From an uncultured Bacteroidia bacterium (GTDB taxonomy: Bacteria; Bacteroidota; Bacteroidia; Bacteroidales; F082), in the NCBI GenBank assembly GCA_902802535.1, contig CADCML010000033.1, forward strand, positions 1 to 43,805: a stretch of 43,805 nucleotides of DNA, written 5' to 3'. Positions within the stretch are counted from its first letter, which is position 1; every line of letters begins with the position of its first letter. A program made the position numbers and the translations under genes. Shown in pieces: positions 16,183 to 24,979 of this stretch. Below the pieces are notes generated by a model. It saw only the letters and a program-made list of their open reading frames with translations, was not told the DNA's origin and searched no databases.

Positions 16183-17929
16183 CCGCCAATACACGCATCA
16201 AACAGTTTCGGCAATCAAATTCGAGGCGGAAGGTGTTCGCGCCGTTGCGGATGAACAACGGCGTGGCCTTCTGCCCCGTTTCTTTGCTGCACATACCATT
16301 GGCGTAACGGATGCAATGATGGCAGGTCATGAGAGCGGATGGAATTTCGTCAGGGTCTGTGATTGTTATAGAGGCGTTGCGTGCAACGTCGGTACGACAA
16401 TTACGGTTATTCCGATGATTCTCAATCAATTCCTCCGTCAATTTCGCCACCAAATCGCGTTTCATTTCGCCGATGATTGAGGCGGGAATCAAACGGGGTT
16501 CCGTGAATTTCAATTCCAAGTTGACGGGATTGAAGACCGTGTCGCCCCATTGCAAGGCCTTTTTGCGGATGTTATCGGTGGCCTTTTCAGTGTTGTTGGC
16601 GGTGATTTTGTCGCATTGTATGTTGGTAGAGACACACGTCCGTGTGTCTCTACGGATAAATGCGGAAAAATCATAACCTGATTCGGTTTCTGCCAACACC
16701 AGATCAATGTCGATTTTGCGGTTGCCCTTCGAGGCATCCACCTGTTTTTGCCATTCGAGGTCAAGGTTGCGGTAGATTTTTGCGCCACGAAAGGCTCCGT
16801 GGGGTCGGTTTGTAGAGACGGTGTGCACACCGTCTCTACCCAAATTCACCATATCGGCCCGCAACCCAACTAATTCATTATCCTGATTCAAAAAACACAG
16901 GCCATCACCGTTATGCAAAACCTTGTCGGTGTCGATTTCCATGCGGAGCGGGTTGCACCAACTGACCTCGCCAATGTATTCGCCCATCGATTTCGGCGTG
17001 AATGGCGAACCTATGCCCTTCTGCCGCCCGTTGATGAAAAAGTCGGTAAAACCACGGTTGAAGGATTTCTCCGGATTGACCTCAAACGTATAGGCGCAAC
17101 GTCCGCGCGAGGCTTGCTCCAAATCACTGCGACGACTGATGATTTCGTCCAATTTCTGGCGATAGTAGGCCGTCACATTCTTCACATAATCAGCGTCTTT
17201 CATTCGACCTTCGATCTTGAAGCTCGTGATGCCCGCATCGATGAGTTCCTCCAAATGCGCACTGTTGTTGAGGTCTTTCAACGACAGCAAATGACGATTT
17301 CTTATCAAAACCTTCCCGTTTTCATCAAGCAAGTCGTAGGGCAAGCGACAAGGCTGGGCACAAGCGCCACGATTGGCACTGCGGTTGCCAATAAATTGGC
17401 TCAGGAAGCACTGTCCACTATGGCTGACGCAAAGCGCGCCATGCACGAAAAACTCCAACGGCACGGTAGTCTGCCGACGGATTTCGCGAATTTGGTCAAG
17501 GGTAAGCTCTCGACCCAAAACCACTTGACTAAACCCAAGGCTTTCAAGCAATTGCACTTTCTCGACGGTCAGGTTGTCGCATTGTGTGCTGGCATGGAGC
17601 GGAATGGGCGGAAGGTCAAGTTGCAGCAACTGCATGTCCTGTACAATCAGTGCATCGACGCCCGCATTCCAGCAGTCGTAAGCCATCTTGCGGGCACGTT
17701 CCAACTCATTGTCGTACAGCAGGGTATTTAACGTAACATACACCTTCGCGTCATACAAGGCCGCATGGCGGCAAAGGCGTTCAATGTCTTCAATCGAGTT
17801 GGAAGCTTTTTCGCGTGCACCAAAATCGGGGCCTCCAATATAAATGGCATCGGCACCATGATTGATGGCGGCCATGCCCACCTCACAGTCCTTGGCTGGC
17901 GAAAGCAGTTCTATCTTCTTCGTTTTCAT
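16172..17929 (-). CDS. U32 family peptidase / RNA-hydroxylation protein
   Basis: The protein has 585 residues from the ATG at 17929 (KTKKIELLSPAKDCEVGMAAI). The first ~330 residues are the U32 domain: HGADAIYIGGPDFGAR, YVTLNTLLYDNEL, ALIVQDMQLL, the signature EFFVHGALCVSHSGQCFLSQ, and NRGACAQPCRLPYDL. SFKIEGRMKDADYV and the FNRGFTDFF segment follow. Homologues such as E. coli RlhA and TrhP hydroxylate rRNA or tRNA, so an RNA role is more likely than proteolysis; this is inference. The C-terminus has a CxxC...C cluster (CHHCIRYANGMC) and FDCRNC that may bind metal. Three palindromic repeats lie in the coding frame at residues 364-373, 426-435 and 512-521. It converges with the GHMP kinase and diverges from the first MBOAT gene. 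Confidence 0.9.
   Translation of the reverse strand: MKTKKIELLSPAKDCEVGMAAINHGADAIYIGGPDFGAREKASNSIEDIERLCRHAALYDAKVYVTLNTLLYDNELERARKMAYDCWNAGVDALIVQDMQLLQLDLPPIPLHASTQCDNLTVEKVQLLESLGFSQVVLGRELTLDQIREIRRQTTVPLEFFVHGALCVSHSGQCFLSQFIGNRSANRGACAQPCRLPYDLLDENGKVLIRNRHLLSLKDLNNSAHLEELIDAGITSFKIEGRMKDADYVKNVTAYYRQKLDEIISRRSDLEQASRGRCAYTFEVNPEKSFNRGFTDFFINGRQKGIGSPFTPKSMGEYIGEVSWCNPLRMEIDTDKVLHNGDGLCFLNQDNELVGLRADMVNLGRDGVHTVSTNRPHGAFRGAKIYRNLDLEWQKQVDASKGNRKIDIDLVLAETESGYDFSAFIRRDTRTCVSTNIQCDKITANNTEKATDNIRKKALQWGDTVFNPVNLELKFTEPRLIPASIIGEMKRDLVAKLTEELIENHRNNRNCRTDVARNASITITDPDEIPSALMTCHHCIRYANGMCSKETGQKATPLFIRNGANTFRLEFDCRNCLMRVLAVTD
16368..16395 (-). repeat. Decayed GTAGAGAC-type palindrome inside the U32 gene
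   Basis: The arms match GTAGAGAC / GTCTCTAC at 13 of 16 positions. The inner core is GTTGCGTGCAAC, itself nearly palindromic. It encodes residues 512-521 in the same reading frame as the other copies (R-x-D-x5-S register). It looks like an older copy that has accumulated substitutions. Confidence 0.6.
16626..16653 (-). repeat. GTAGAGAC-type palindrome inside the U32 gene (second core type)
   Basis: The outer arms GTAGAGAC and GTCTCTAC are perfect. The inner core is ACACGTCCGTGT, palindromic except for its central dinucleotide. It encodes RDTRTCVST (about residues 427-435). Confidence 0.92.
16812..16839 (-). repeat. Perfect 28-bp GTAGAGAC-type palindrome inside the U32 gene
   Basis: The outer arms GTAGAGAC / GTCTCTAC enclose the core GGTGTGCACACC. 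All 28 bases are self-complementary. It encodes GRDGVHTVST (residues 364-373). The same core recurs at 20838-20871 in the second MBOAT gene. Confidence 0.95.
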
Positions 17930-17933
17930 GGCG

Positions 17934-17941
17934 CAAAAATA
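17934..17941 (-). promoter_or_regulatory. -7 promoter box for the U32 gene
   Basis: Read on the minus strand this is TATTTTTG, a TAnnTTTG match only 4 bases before the ATG at 17929. Transcription from it would give an almost leaderless message, or the real start may be slightly downstream. Confidence 0.45.
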
Positions 17942-17973
17942 ATGTTTTTCAACTGCATTAAGGATATATTTCA

Positions 17974-17981
17974 TACTTTTG
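17974..17981 (+). promoter_or_regulatory. -7 promoter box for the rightward acyltransferase operon
   Basis: TACTTTTG matches TAnnTTTG and lies 22 bases before the MBOAT ATG at 18004. With the U32 box it makes a compact divergent promoter region. Confidence 0.65.
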
Positions 17982-18003
17982 CAAATAAAATTCAGCGAGC
18001 CGC

Positions 18004-19429
18004 ATGGTTTTCAGCAGCAACATATTCCTACTCTACTTCATGCCGATTTTCTTCCTGGTGTACTTCATACTGCCGAGGAAGGTGCGCAACTACTTCCTGC
18101 TGCTCGCCTCGCTCGTGTTCTACGCCTGGGGCGCGCCCGAGTTCATCATCCACCTCATCGTGTCGGTCATCGCCAACTTCTACTTGGTGCGCTGGATGAA
18201 CAAAACCGAAAAGCCAGGGCTAAAAAAACTGCTCTGCGGCATTAGCATCGCCATCAGCATCGGGCTGCTGTTCTATTTCAAGTACGGCAACTTCACCATG
18301 CAGAACATCAACGCAGTGCGAGGCTGGTTCCATGCCGAACCGTTACAGTGGGTTAAAATTTTGCTACCCATTGGTATCTCCTTCTTCTCGTTCCAGAGCG
18401 TCACCTATACCTTGGACACTTACCGAAAAGTGAATGAGCCCATGGACAAGCTGAGCGACTACATGCTCTATATCGTCATGTTCCCGCAACTGATTGCCGG
18501 CCCCATCGTGCGCTACTGCGACATTGCCGACCAGATTCGCAACCGCGAGTCGCTCTATACGGACAGGTTGCATGGCTTCTATCGTTTCGTCATTGGTCTA
18601 CCAAATCTTGGGGCCGTCGAACTACGACGTGCTGACCTCTGCACAATTGGCCGACATCGCCAACAAAATCGCGACCATCGACTCCACCAATGCCTGGATT
18701 GCCATTTTCGCCTTCACTTTCCAGATTTACTTCGACTTCGCTGGTTATACCGACATGGCCATCGGTCTGGGTCGCATGATGGGCTTCAAGTTTCCCGAAA
18801 ACTTCGACAACCCGTATGTATCCACCACGATTTCAGAGTTTTGGCGACGTTGGCACCAAACCTTCAGCGTGTTCATCAAGAACTACCTCTACTTCCCCTT
18901 GGGCGGTAGCCGTGTGAAGACCGAAGCGCGCAAATACTTCAACCTGTGGTTCTGCTTCCTCATCAGCGGCTTGTGGCATGGCGCAGCATGGAACTTCGTG
19001 GTCTATGGTGCTTTGCAAGGCATTTTCATCTGTGCCGACAAGCTGTTTTTGAAGAAATTCAACGAGCGGTTGGGCAGGATTCCGAGCGTGTTTTTCACCT
19101 TCCTCATCATCGTGCTGACCCGCTGCTTCTTCCGCATCGAGCGCATCGACCTGTCGTGGCTATTCATCAAGCGGTTGTTTGCCTTCGACTTTACGCCTTT
19201 CCACTTCGACAACAACCCGCACCTCTACGTGACCATGCTCGTAGCGGCCTTCTTCTCGTTTTTCACCCTGTCGAAGCTTGGCTTGAAAGTACAGGACAAG
19301 GTCTACTTCACCAACTACAACAACCGGCAACACAGCATCGCGTTTGTCGTCAGCATCTGCGCTTTCGTCTTCTGCCTTGGCGCACTGAATGCCAGCGGCT
19401 TCAGTCCGTTCATCTATTTCAGGTTCTGA
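18004..19429 (+). pseudogene. MBOAT O-acyltransferase, frameshifted by a deletion
   Basis: The N-terminal frame (MVFSSNIFLLYFMPIFFLVYF through FYRFVIGL, residue 199) is a normal MBOAT start. At 18600 the frame breaks. The remainder, from QILGPSNYDVL at 18602 to the C-terminal FSPFIYFRF, continues in the +2 register. Both intact paralogues in this window have 15 residues between VIGL and the equivalent Gln (AKKVLIANTMALYAD, SKKVLVADVIGAQVD). Here a single base remains, so about 44 bases are missing including the conserved KKV segment. The catalytic-type His in SGLWHGAAWNF lies in the second part, so the first product (stop at 18909) cannot work. A simple sequencing indel is unlikely because codons are lost as well. 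All downstream genes remain close behind, so polarity is possible. Confidence 0.88.
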
Positions 19430-19431
19430 TC

Positions 19432-20601
19432 ATGGACAAGCAACGACACCATATCATCCAATTCGCCTGCATCATGGCTTTGCTTGCTGCCATAGTGCTG
19501 CAAGGCTTTACCAATGTGGTGAAAATGAAGCCGTTAAGTCCCTACACAAGCCATTTCGTGGTCGAGCCGCAAACGTTGACCTTCAAGACCTATCTTGATG
19601 GCAGTTATCAGAAACACCTCGCCCAAAAAGCCAGAAAACACACGGGCTTCGTTGAGTTTTTCAGCCGTTGCCACCACCAAGTCGCTTATTCCTGCTTCGG
19701 GAAAATCGCCAACCCAAACGTGATTGAAGGCAAGCACCAAGAGCTTTTCCTAAAAGGCAACATTGATGACGTCACAGGAAAGCTCCTGCTGTTGAAATAC
19801 GGCTCCATCGAGAACGCCAAGGCCGAAGCCCAAAAAAATGTCGCGGCAACCTTGACGCTGATGAACACCCTTCGCCAGCACGGCACCCAGTTTTTGTTCG
19901 TCTTTTGTCCCACCAAGCCAGCGGTTTATCCCGAATATCTTCCAGAGCCCTACCAAGACGAGCTTTCAGACTTTTGCCTGGAGGACTATTACGTTCAATT
20001 GTTCAAGGAAAACGACATTCCGCACATCGATTTCCACAGCTATTTCAAGACGATTAAAGACACCTTCCCTTATCCGCTCTACACGCGCACGGGCTCCCAT
20101 TGGGCCGCCTCGACCATGCCTTTCGTCTGCGATTCACTCTTTCGGAAATTGGAAGAAATCTCCGGCTGCCAGCTCCCATCCATCAATTACATCGACCCCA
20201 ACCTTGGTTCAAGATACACGGAGCAGGATGGTGAGTTGGAGCACAGCCTCGACCTGTTGTTGCCCATGGCCAAGCCCAAGGTGCCGCGCCCCGTTTTCGC
20301 TCTGCAAGACACTGTGGGAAAAAGTCGTCCCAACTTGGTAGTTGTCGGCGATGGCTATTTTGTCCCCCTCGAAAAGACCTGCTTCCTTGAAGCTTTCCAC
20401 ACTTGGAACTATCTGAAATACAACGATTACGTCATCTCTTCCAATCCCGATTACAGTTGGAAGCACTTCAAGAATTTGCCCGATGCCCGCCAAGTGTTAG
20501 AAAATGCCGATTTTGTGATGGCGGTCTACACGTCCAATTACCTGTTTGACTACATGAATGGTTTCGCACAGTCGGCCATTGAGCTATACAATATGCCTTA
20601 A
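19432..20601 (+). CDS. SGNH/AlgJ-AlgX-like acyltransferase protein, catalytic residues degraded (S1)
   Basis: The protein has 389 residues from the ATG at 19432, 2 bases after the MBOAT stop. An upstream open frame through the MBOAT region is a shadow. An N-terminal anchor (HHIIQFACIMALLAAIVLQGF) is followed by a periplasmic AlgJ/AlgX-like domain. The DxHW motif is GSHW (221-224), so the Asp is replaced by Gly. The nucleophile motif is GDGY, so the Ser is replaced by Gly at 308 (GGC instead of an AGC-type codon). It therefore lacks two members of the expected Ser-His-Asp triad. The N-terminal 'FREFFIRxYNQ' motif is also altered (GFVEFFSRCHHQ). With the broken MBOAT in front, this pair looks like a dying or repurposed module. 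The frame itself is intact. Confidence 0.8.
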   Translation: MDKQRHHIIQFACIMALLAAIVLQGFTNVVKMKPLSPYTSHFVVEPQTLTFKTYLDGSYQKHLAQKARKHTGFVEFFSRCHHQVAYSCFGKIANPNVIEGKHQELFLKGNIDDVTGKLLLLKYGSIENAKAEAQKNVAATLTLMNTLRQHGTQFLFVFCPTKPAVYPEYLPEPYQDELSDFCLEDYYVQLFKENDIPHIDFHSYFKTIKDTFPYPLYTRTGSHWAASTMPFVCDSLFRKLEEISGCQLPSINYIDPNLGSRYTEQDGELEHSLDLLLPMAKPKVPRPVFALQDTVGKSRPNLVVVGDGYFVPLEKTCFLEAFHTWNYLKYNDYVISSNPDYSWKHFKNLPDARQVLENADFVMAVYTSNYLFDYMNGFAQSAIELYNMP

Positions 20602-20638
20602 ATCGAAAAACAAACACACCCTTAATCCAAATCAAGAT

Positions 20639-22072
20639 ATGATATTCAGCAGCAACATTTTCCTTTTCTTTTTTCTGCCTATTTTCCTGATTGCCTATTT
20701 CGTCACGCCGCAGAAATTCAGAAACTACACGCTCCTACTTTTCTCCATTGTGTTCTATGCCTACGGCGCGCCCGACTTTGTGTTTCTACTCGTCGGCGAG
20801 TGCATCATCAACTATTATTTGGTGAAGGCGATGGGGCGTTGTACAGACGGTGTGCACACCGTCTCTACAACAAAGAAAAAGGTTTTATGTGCCCTTTCCA
20901 TCATCATGGCTTTGGGGTTGCTGCTCTATTTCAAATACGCCAACTTCTTCATGGAAAACCTCAACACCATTTTGGGTTGGGCCAACCATGAACCCATCGG
21001 TTGGATGAAGGTGGCCTTGCCCATCGGCATCTCTTTTTTCACCTTCCAAAGCATCACCTATACCATCGATGTGTATCGCGGCACCACACCGCCCTGTCAA
21101 AAGCTGACAGATTATGTGTTGTATATCATGATGTTTCCACAACTCATCGCGGGTCCCATCGTCAACTACAACAGCGTGGCCGCACAATTGGTCGAGCGCA
21201 CCAGCACGATGGAAGACCGCGTGGTGGGCTTCTACCGCTTCGTCATTGGTCTGGCAAAGAAGGTGCTCATTGCCAACACCATGGCGCTCTATGCCGACCA
21301 AGTGTTTGGCATGACATACGGCGACTTGGCCACCGGCACCGCTTGGATTGGCATCCTCGCCTACACTTTCCAAATCTATTTCGACTTCTCGGGCTACAGC
21401 GACATGGCCATCGGCCTCGGCAAGATGATGGGTTTCCGCTTTCCCGAGAACTTCAACGATCCTTATACCAGCCGCAGCGTCACCGAGTTCTGGAAACGTT
21501 GGCATATCACCTTGGGCAACTTCATCATGAACTACCTCTACATCCCGCTCGGCGGCAACCGCAAAGGCAAGGGACGCATGTATTTCAACCTCTGGCTGTG
21601 CTTCCTGCTATCGGGATTGTGGCACGGAGCCTCGTGGAATTTCGTCCTTTGGGGTGCTTTCCACGGCTTCTTCATTTGCGCCGACAAGCTTTTCCTCAAG
21701 AACGCCTTGAAGAAAATCGGCACCATTCCCTCGGTCATCATCACCTTCTTCTTGGTGGCTATGGGTTGGGTGCTCTTTAGGGTTGACACGGCCACCGATG
21801 CGGGGACGTACTATCAGGCATTGTTCGCCTTCAAGGGCGGCTTGACGGTGGCAGGCGATTCGCAGTTCTGGTTCACCTTCGTCCTTGCGGTCGTTTTTTC
21901 CTTCCTCACGCTGACCAAGGCCGGACAACGGCTTCAGGAAAGCATCTTCGCCGACAGCTACTCCAAGCCCTTATCGTGGACGATGTTCGCCATCACCTTG
22001 GTTCTCTTCATCCTCTCGGCGGGCTCACTCTGTGTTTCCGATTTCAATCCTTTCATCTATTTCAGATTCTGA
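20639..22072 (+). CDS. MBOAT O-acyltransferase (second, intact) with an inserted palindrome
   Basis: The protein has 477 residues from the ATG at 20639. Multiple membrane segments start with MIFSSNIFLFFFLPIFLIAYF. Family landmarks are GISFFTFQSITYTIDVYRG, YIMMFPQLIAGPIVNYN, YFDFSGYSDMAIGLGKMMGF, PENFNDPY, FWKRWHITLGNFI and LSGLWHGASWNFVLWG, with the probable active-site His at 329. MBOATs of the DltB/AlgI type move acyl groups through the inner membrane to a periplasmic transferase. Residues 67-78 (RCTDGVHTVSTT), in the loop after the third membrane segment, come from a 34-bp palindrome. The third MBOAT of this locus has KTEKKPLKK at that place and is about 6 residues shorter there. It is followed after 3 bases by S2. 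Confidence 0.92.
   Translation: MIFSSNIFLFFFLPIFLIAYFVTPQKFRNYTLLLFSIVFYAYGAPDFVFLLVGECIINYYLVKAMGRCTDGVHTVSTTKKKVLCALSIIMALGLLLYFKYANFFMENLNTILGWANHEPIGWMKVALPIGISFFTFQSITYTIDVYRGTTPPCQKLTDYVLYIMMFPQLIAGPIVNYNSVAAQLVERTSTMEDRVVGFYRFVIGLAKKVLIANTMALYADQVFGMTYGDLATGTAWIGILAYTFQIYFDFSGYSDMAIGLGKMMGFRFPENFNDPYTSRSVTEFWKRWHITLGNFIMNYLYIPLGGNRKGKGRMYFNLWLCFLLSGLWHGASWNFVLWGAFHGFFICADKLFLKNALKKIGTIPSVIITFFLVAMGWVLFRVDTATDAGTYYQALFAFKGGLTVAGDSQFWFTFVLAVVFSFLTLTKAGQRLQESIFADSYSKPLSWTMFAITLVLFILSAGSLCVSDFNPFIYFRF
20838..20871 (+). repeat. 34-bp GTAGAGAC-type palindrome inside the second MBOAT gene
   Basis: The 34 bases are self-complementary except for one pair (GTACAGAC on the left, GTCTCTAC on the right). 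The core GGTGTGCACACC is identical to that at 16812-16839 in the U32 gene. It is read in frame as part of residues 67-78. Confidence 0.95.
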
Positions 22073-22075
22073 GCC

Positions 22076-23251
22076 ATGAACAAGAAACCACACTTCCTCA
22101 TACAGTTCGTTTGCATCCTCGCGATGCTCACCGCTATCCTCTTGCAAGGCTTCAACCATAAAGTGAAGTTGAAACCTTTGGCGGGCTATATTCCCAACGA
22201 ACAACCCGTGAAACTGACCTTCAAGACTTATTACGACGGCAGTTTCCAGAACTACCTCACCGACCACACCAAGCGCAACAGCGGCTTCCGCGAAATCTAT
22301 ATCAGGTCGTACAACCAATGCCTTTACTCGCTGTTCGGCAAGTGGAACAACAATAACATCCTCGCTGGCAAAAACGAGGAAATGTTTCTCAAGTTGTACC
22401 TCAACGAAATCACGGGCAAGACCCTCAAAAACTGCTACGGCTCAGAGGAATACTTCAAATTCATAGCAAAAAAAGAGATCGAAAAGACATTGGTGCTCAT
22501 CGACAGCCTCCGCAACCACGGCACGGCCTTCCTCTACATTGAAGCCCCGTCCAAGACCTGGATCTATCCCGAATACATGCCACAAGAATACCAAGATTCC
22601 ATCATGTCCTTCTGCGTGCAAGACTACTACACGCAATTGCTCAAGGAAAACAACATTTCGCACATCGATTTCCTGAGCTATTTCAAGTCGCTGAAAGGCA
22701 AGACGAAATACCCCTTGTATACCCGTTACGGCACACACTGGGCCGAAAGCACCATACCTTTTGTGGCCGACTCCATTCTATCAAAAATCGGCAGCCTTAT
22801 CGGGCAGGAAATGCCGCACATTGTTTGCGTCGACGAAAACCTTACCACCAAATACTCGAAACAAGACGGCGAGCTCGAAAGCCTGATGAACCTGCTGCTG
22901 CCCATACGCAAACCTGCCGTACCAAAGCCTATCATGGCACTCAGCGACACCACGTTGAGAAAACCTAACCTCCTCGTGGTAGCCGACAGTTATTTCGTCC
23001 AATTGCATGAGTCGGCCTTCGCGGATGCTTTCGACCGCTGCGAGTATTGGAAAGACAACTACCACGTCATCACCAAGGATTTGGAGTTTTTGGACAAAGT
23101 GGCTGTATATCCCGATGTCTATAAGGTGATAGATGAAGTTGATATGGTGATGGTCATCGCCACTTCTGTCAATGCCTACAATCCCATGTTCGGTTTCTGT
23201 GAAACTGCACAAAATGCCTTTGTCAACCACGCCAACACCCTAAATAAATGA
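22076..23251 (+). CDS. SGNH/AlgJ-AlgX-like acyltransferase protein (S2)
   Basis: The protein has 391 residues, starting 3 bases after the second MBOAT. A type II membrane anchor (HFLIQFVCILAMLTAILLQGF) is followed by the periplasmic domain with NSGFREIYIRSYNQ and IYPEYMP. The His motif is GTHW (219-222), with Gly where AlgX and AlgJ have Asp. The nucleophile Ser 305 is kept in ADSYF. The C-terminus is short and ends soon after the domain, as in S1, to which it is the closest relative here by eye. It probably transfers the acyl group delivered by the adjacent MBOAT to an exported polysaccharide. Its stop overlaps the S3 start (ATGA). Confidence 0.85.
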   Translation: MNKKPHFLIQFVCILAMLTAILLQGFNHKVKLKPLAGYIPNEQPVKLTFKTYYDGSFQNYLTDHTKRNSGFREIYIRSYNQCLYSLFGKWNNNNILAGKNEEMFLKLYLNEITGKTLKNCYGSEEYFKFIAKKEIEKTLVLIDSLRNHGTAFLYIEAPSKTWIYPEYMPQEYQDSIMSFCVQDYYTQLLKENNISHIDFLSYFKSLKGKTKYPLYTRYGTHWAESTIPFVADSILSKIGSLIGQEMPHIVCVDENLTTKYSKQDGELESLMNLLLPIRKPAVPKPIMALSDTTLRKPNLLVVADSYFVQLHESAFADAFDRCEYWKDNYHVITKDLEFLDKVAVYPDVYKVIDEVDMVMVIATSVNAYNPMFGFCETAQNAFVNHANTLNK

Positions 23252-24978
23252 AGAGAAAACCGAAATATGACCTTGTGCTCTTCATCCTGCTGATGGTGTT
23301 GGGATTCTTGCCCATGCTGCAAGGTTGGTTTCACTTCATCCCCACAAAACCGCTCTACGGCGTAATCGAAACAGCGGAAAAACCTGAATTTGAGCTTGAT
23401 ACCTATCGTTCAGGAGCCTATGCCAAACAAGCGGAAGCCTACACCAGTGAGCACTTCGGTTTCAGGGAGCCCATCATAAGGCTTTACAACCAGTATCTTT
23501 GGGACTTTTACAACAAGACCTACGCGCACGACGTGGTGGCCGGAAAAAAAGGTTGGCTTTATTATCCCCAAAGCGTGAGGGATTATTACGGTCAGGAGCT
23601 ACTCCGTTGGCACAACTCCACCGACGAGGCAAAGGAAAAATTCGACCGCGAGGTGAAACACCTCAACTGGGCACGCAACATATTGAAAGAGAACGGTGTC
23701 GACCTGCTCGTCTTCATGGCCCCCGAAAAGAGTTTCATCTATCCCGAGTTCCTCCCAAGAGGCGAAAAAGACACGAACACCTTCAACGCATGCGACTATT
23801 TCGCCCAACGGTTCGAGGAAACCGGTTTCCCTTACATTGAAATGACCCGCTGGTTCCAGCAAATCAAGGACACAGTCGACTATCCGCTGATTCCCCAGGC
23901 AGGAGCGCATTGGATTTTCCCTGCCGTTTATGCCGTCGACTCGCTGACACGCCTCATGGGCGATTTGAAAGGCATTGAACTGCCGAAAATCAAAATCGGA
24001 GAGGCTTACCCCACACGCGATGCCGACCACGACTACGACGACGACCTTGAGCTGCTCCTCAACCTGGCCTTTCCCATGAGGCACCAATACGGCTACTTCC
24101 CGAGGCACCACGTCAGCGTCGAACACGACTCAACCGCCGTGAAGCCCAAGGTGCTCTTCATCGGCAATTCCTATTTCTGGGCCATGCAACTGTTTGTGCC
24201 TTTCCAAGAGCTGTTCGAAACTTCGGAGTTTTGGTTCTATTCCTCGACGGCCTACTTCGGCGAAGACTTCTCGCGAACCGCCGACGTCAAGCAGCTCGAC
24301 TTCTTGGAAAAAATGCTAAGCTTCGATTATGTGGTGTGGTTCACGACGGGCAACCAAATCAACAAAGGCACCGAGGGCTTCGCGGAAAGAACCCTGTTGA
24401 ACTTGTGCTACAACAACAATGAAACCATCCCGACCTACGACCGCATCATCGACAGCCTTCGGCACGACAGCCTGACCTTGGCCACACTCGACACGCCGCT
24501 TTCCGACAGCAACTACAAGGAACAACTTTGGCCGATAGCCCTCCTATTAGTGTACGACCATCCCGAACGCTATTTCCCCGAAATAGCCTCCGACAGCCTA
24601 CCGACGGTGCGCAGCCCAAGAATCAAGGAAGTGTTGGCCATCAACGAAATCAAGAAAGACTCCGTTTGGCTGTGGAACCTCGCAACCTACCAAACCGTCA
24701 TCCAAAACGCCTCGTTGGAGCAAGTGCTGCTGATGGAGGCCCACAACCTCATCGACAGCAAGCCCCTGTTGCGCGACATGCCCGACCCCGAAGCCAAGCG
24801 CGACCGCGTGGAACAGCTCGTCGCCGCGATGATAGAGGAAATCAAGCCTCAAACCGAGCTTATGGAGCGTATCCGAACGATAGCCAAGGAAAAAGGCATC
24901 ACCATCGAGGAGCAAACCGAACTTGCCGCCCGCTGGATTGTGAACGACAAAATCAACAAAGGAATTGTTGTCTTGTGA
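23248..24978 (+). CDS. SGNH/AlgJ-AlgX-like acyltransferase protein with a long C-terminal extension (S3)
   Basis: The protein has 576 residues. An anchor (LVLFILLMVLGFLPMLQGWF) precedes the domain with FGFREPIIRLYNQYLWDFY, GKKGWLYY and FIYPEFLP. The His motif is GAHW (219-222, Asp replaced by Gly); the Ser is kept in GNSYF (308). After the catalytic domain comes an extension of about 150 residues with TVRSPRIKEVL, then EAHNLIDSKPLLRDMP, then IEEQTELAARWIVND. S5 has a matching extension (EAINVVDGHPLLRDDM, FEEQLLMDARWFVD). S6 shares only the last motif. This is the last gene of the rightward operon; its stop codon is one base from the stop codon of the opposing operon. Confidence 0.85.
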   Translation: MKRKPKYDLVLFILLMVLGFLPMLQGWFHFIPTKPLYGVIETAEKPEFELDTYRSGAYAKQAEAYTSEHFGFREPIIRLYNQYLWDFYNKTYAHDVVAGKKGWLYYPQSVRDYYGQELLRWHNSTDEAKEKFDREVKHLNWARNILKENGVDLLVFMAPEKSFIYPEFLPRGEKDTNTFNACDYFAQRFEETGFPYIEMTRWFQQIKDTVDYPLIPQAGAHWIFPAVYAVDSLTRLMGDLKGIELPKIKIGEAYPTRDADHDYDDDLELLLNLAFPMRHQYGYFPRHHVSVEHDSTAVKPKVLFIGNSYFWAMQLFVPFQELFETSEFWFYSSTAYFGEDFSRTADVKQLDFLEKMLSFDYVVWFTTGNQINKGTEGFAERTLLNLCYNNNETIPTYDRIIDSLRHDSLTLATLDTPLSDSNYKEQLWPIALLLVYDHPERYFPEIASDSLPTVRSPRIKEVLAINEIKKDSVWLWNLATYQTVIQNASLEQVLLMEAHNLIDSKPLLRDMPDPEAKRDRVEQLVAAMIEEIKPQTELMERIRTIAKEKGITIEEQTELAARWIVNDKINKGIVVL

Positions 24979-24979
24979 T

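Noticed and set aside
16626-16839. Palindromes in the U32 gene as rho-independent terminators
   Set aside because: They lie deep inside the coding sequence, lack T-runs and are self-complementary to the centre without a proper loop.
18494-18909. Programmed frameshift in the first MBOAT as an alternative to decay
   Set aside because: There is no slippery heptamer at 18600, and comparison with the two paralogues shows that about 15 codons are missing, which frameshifting cannot restore.
18946-19431. Upstream extension of the S1 SGNH frame
   Set aside because: It reads through the second half of the MBOAT gene in another frame and yields His/Arg-rich nonsense. The ATG at 19432 starts a normal membrane anchor.
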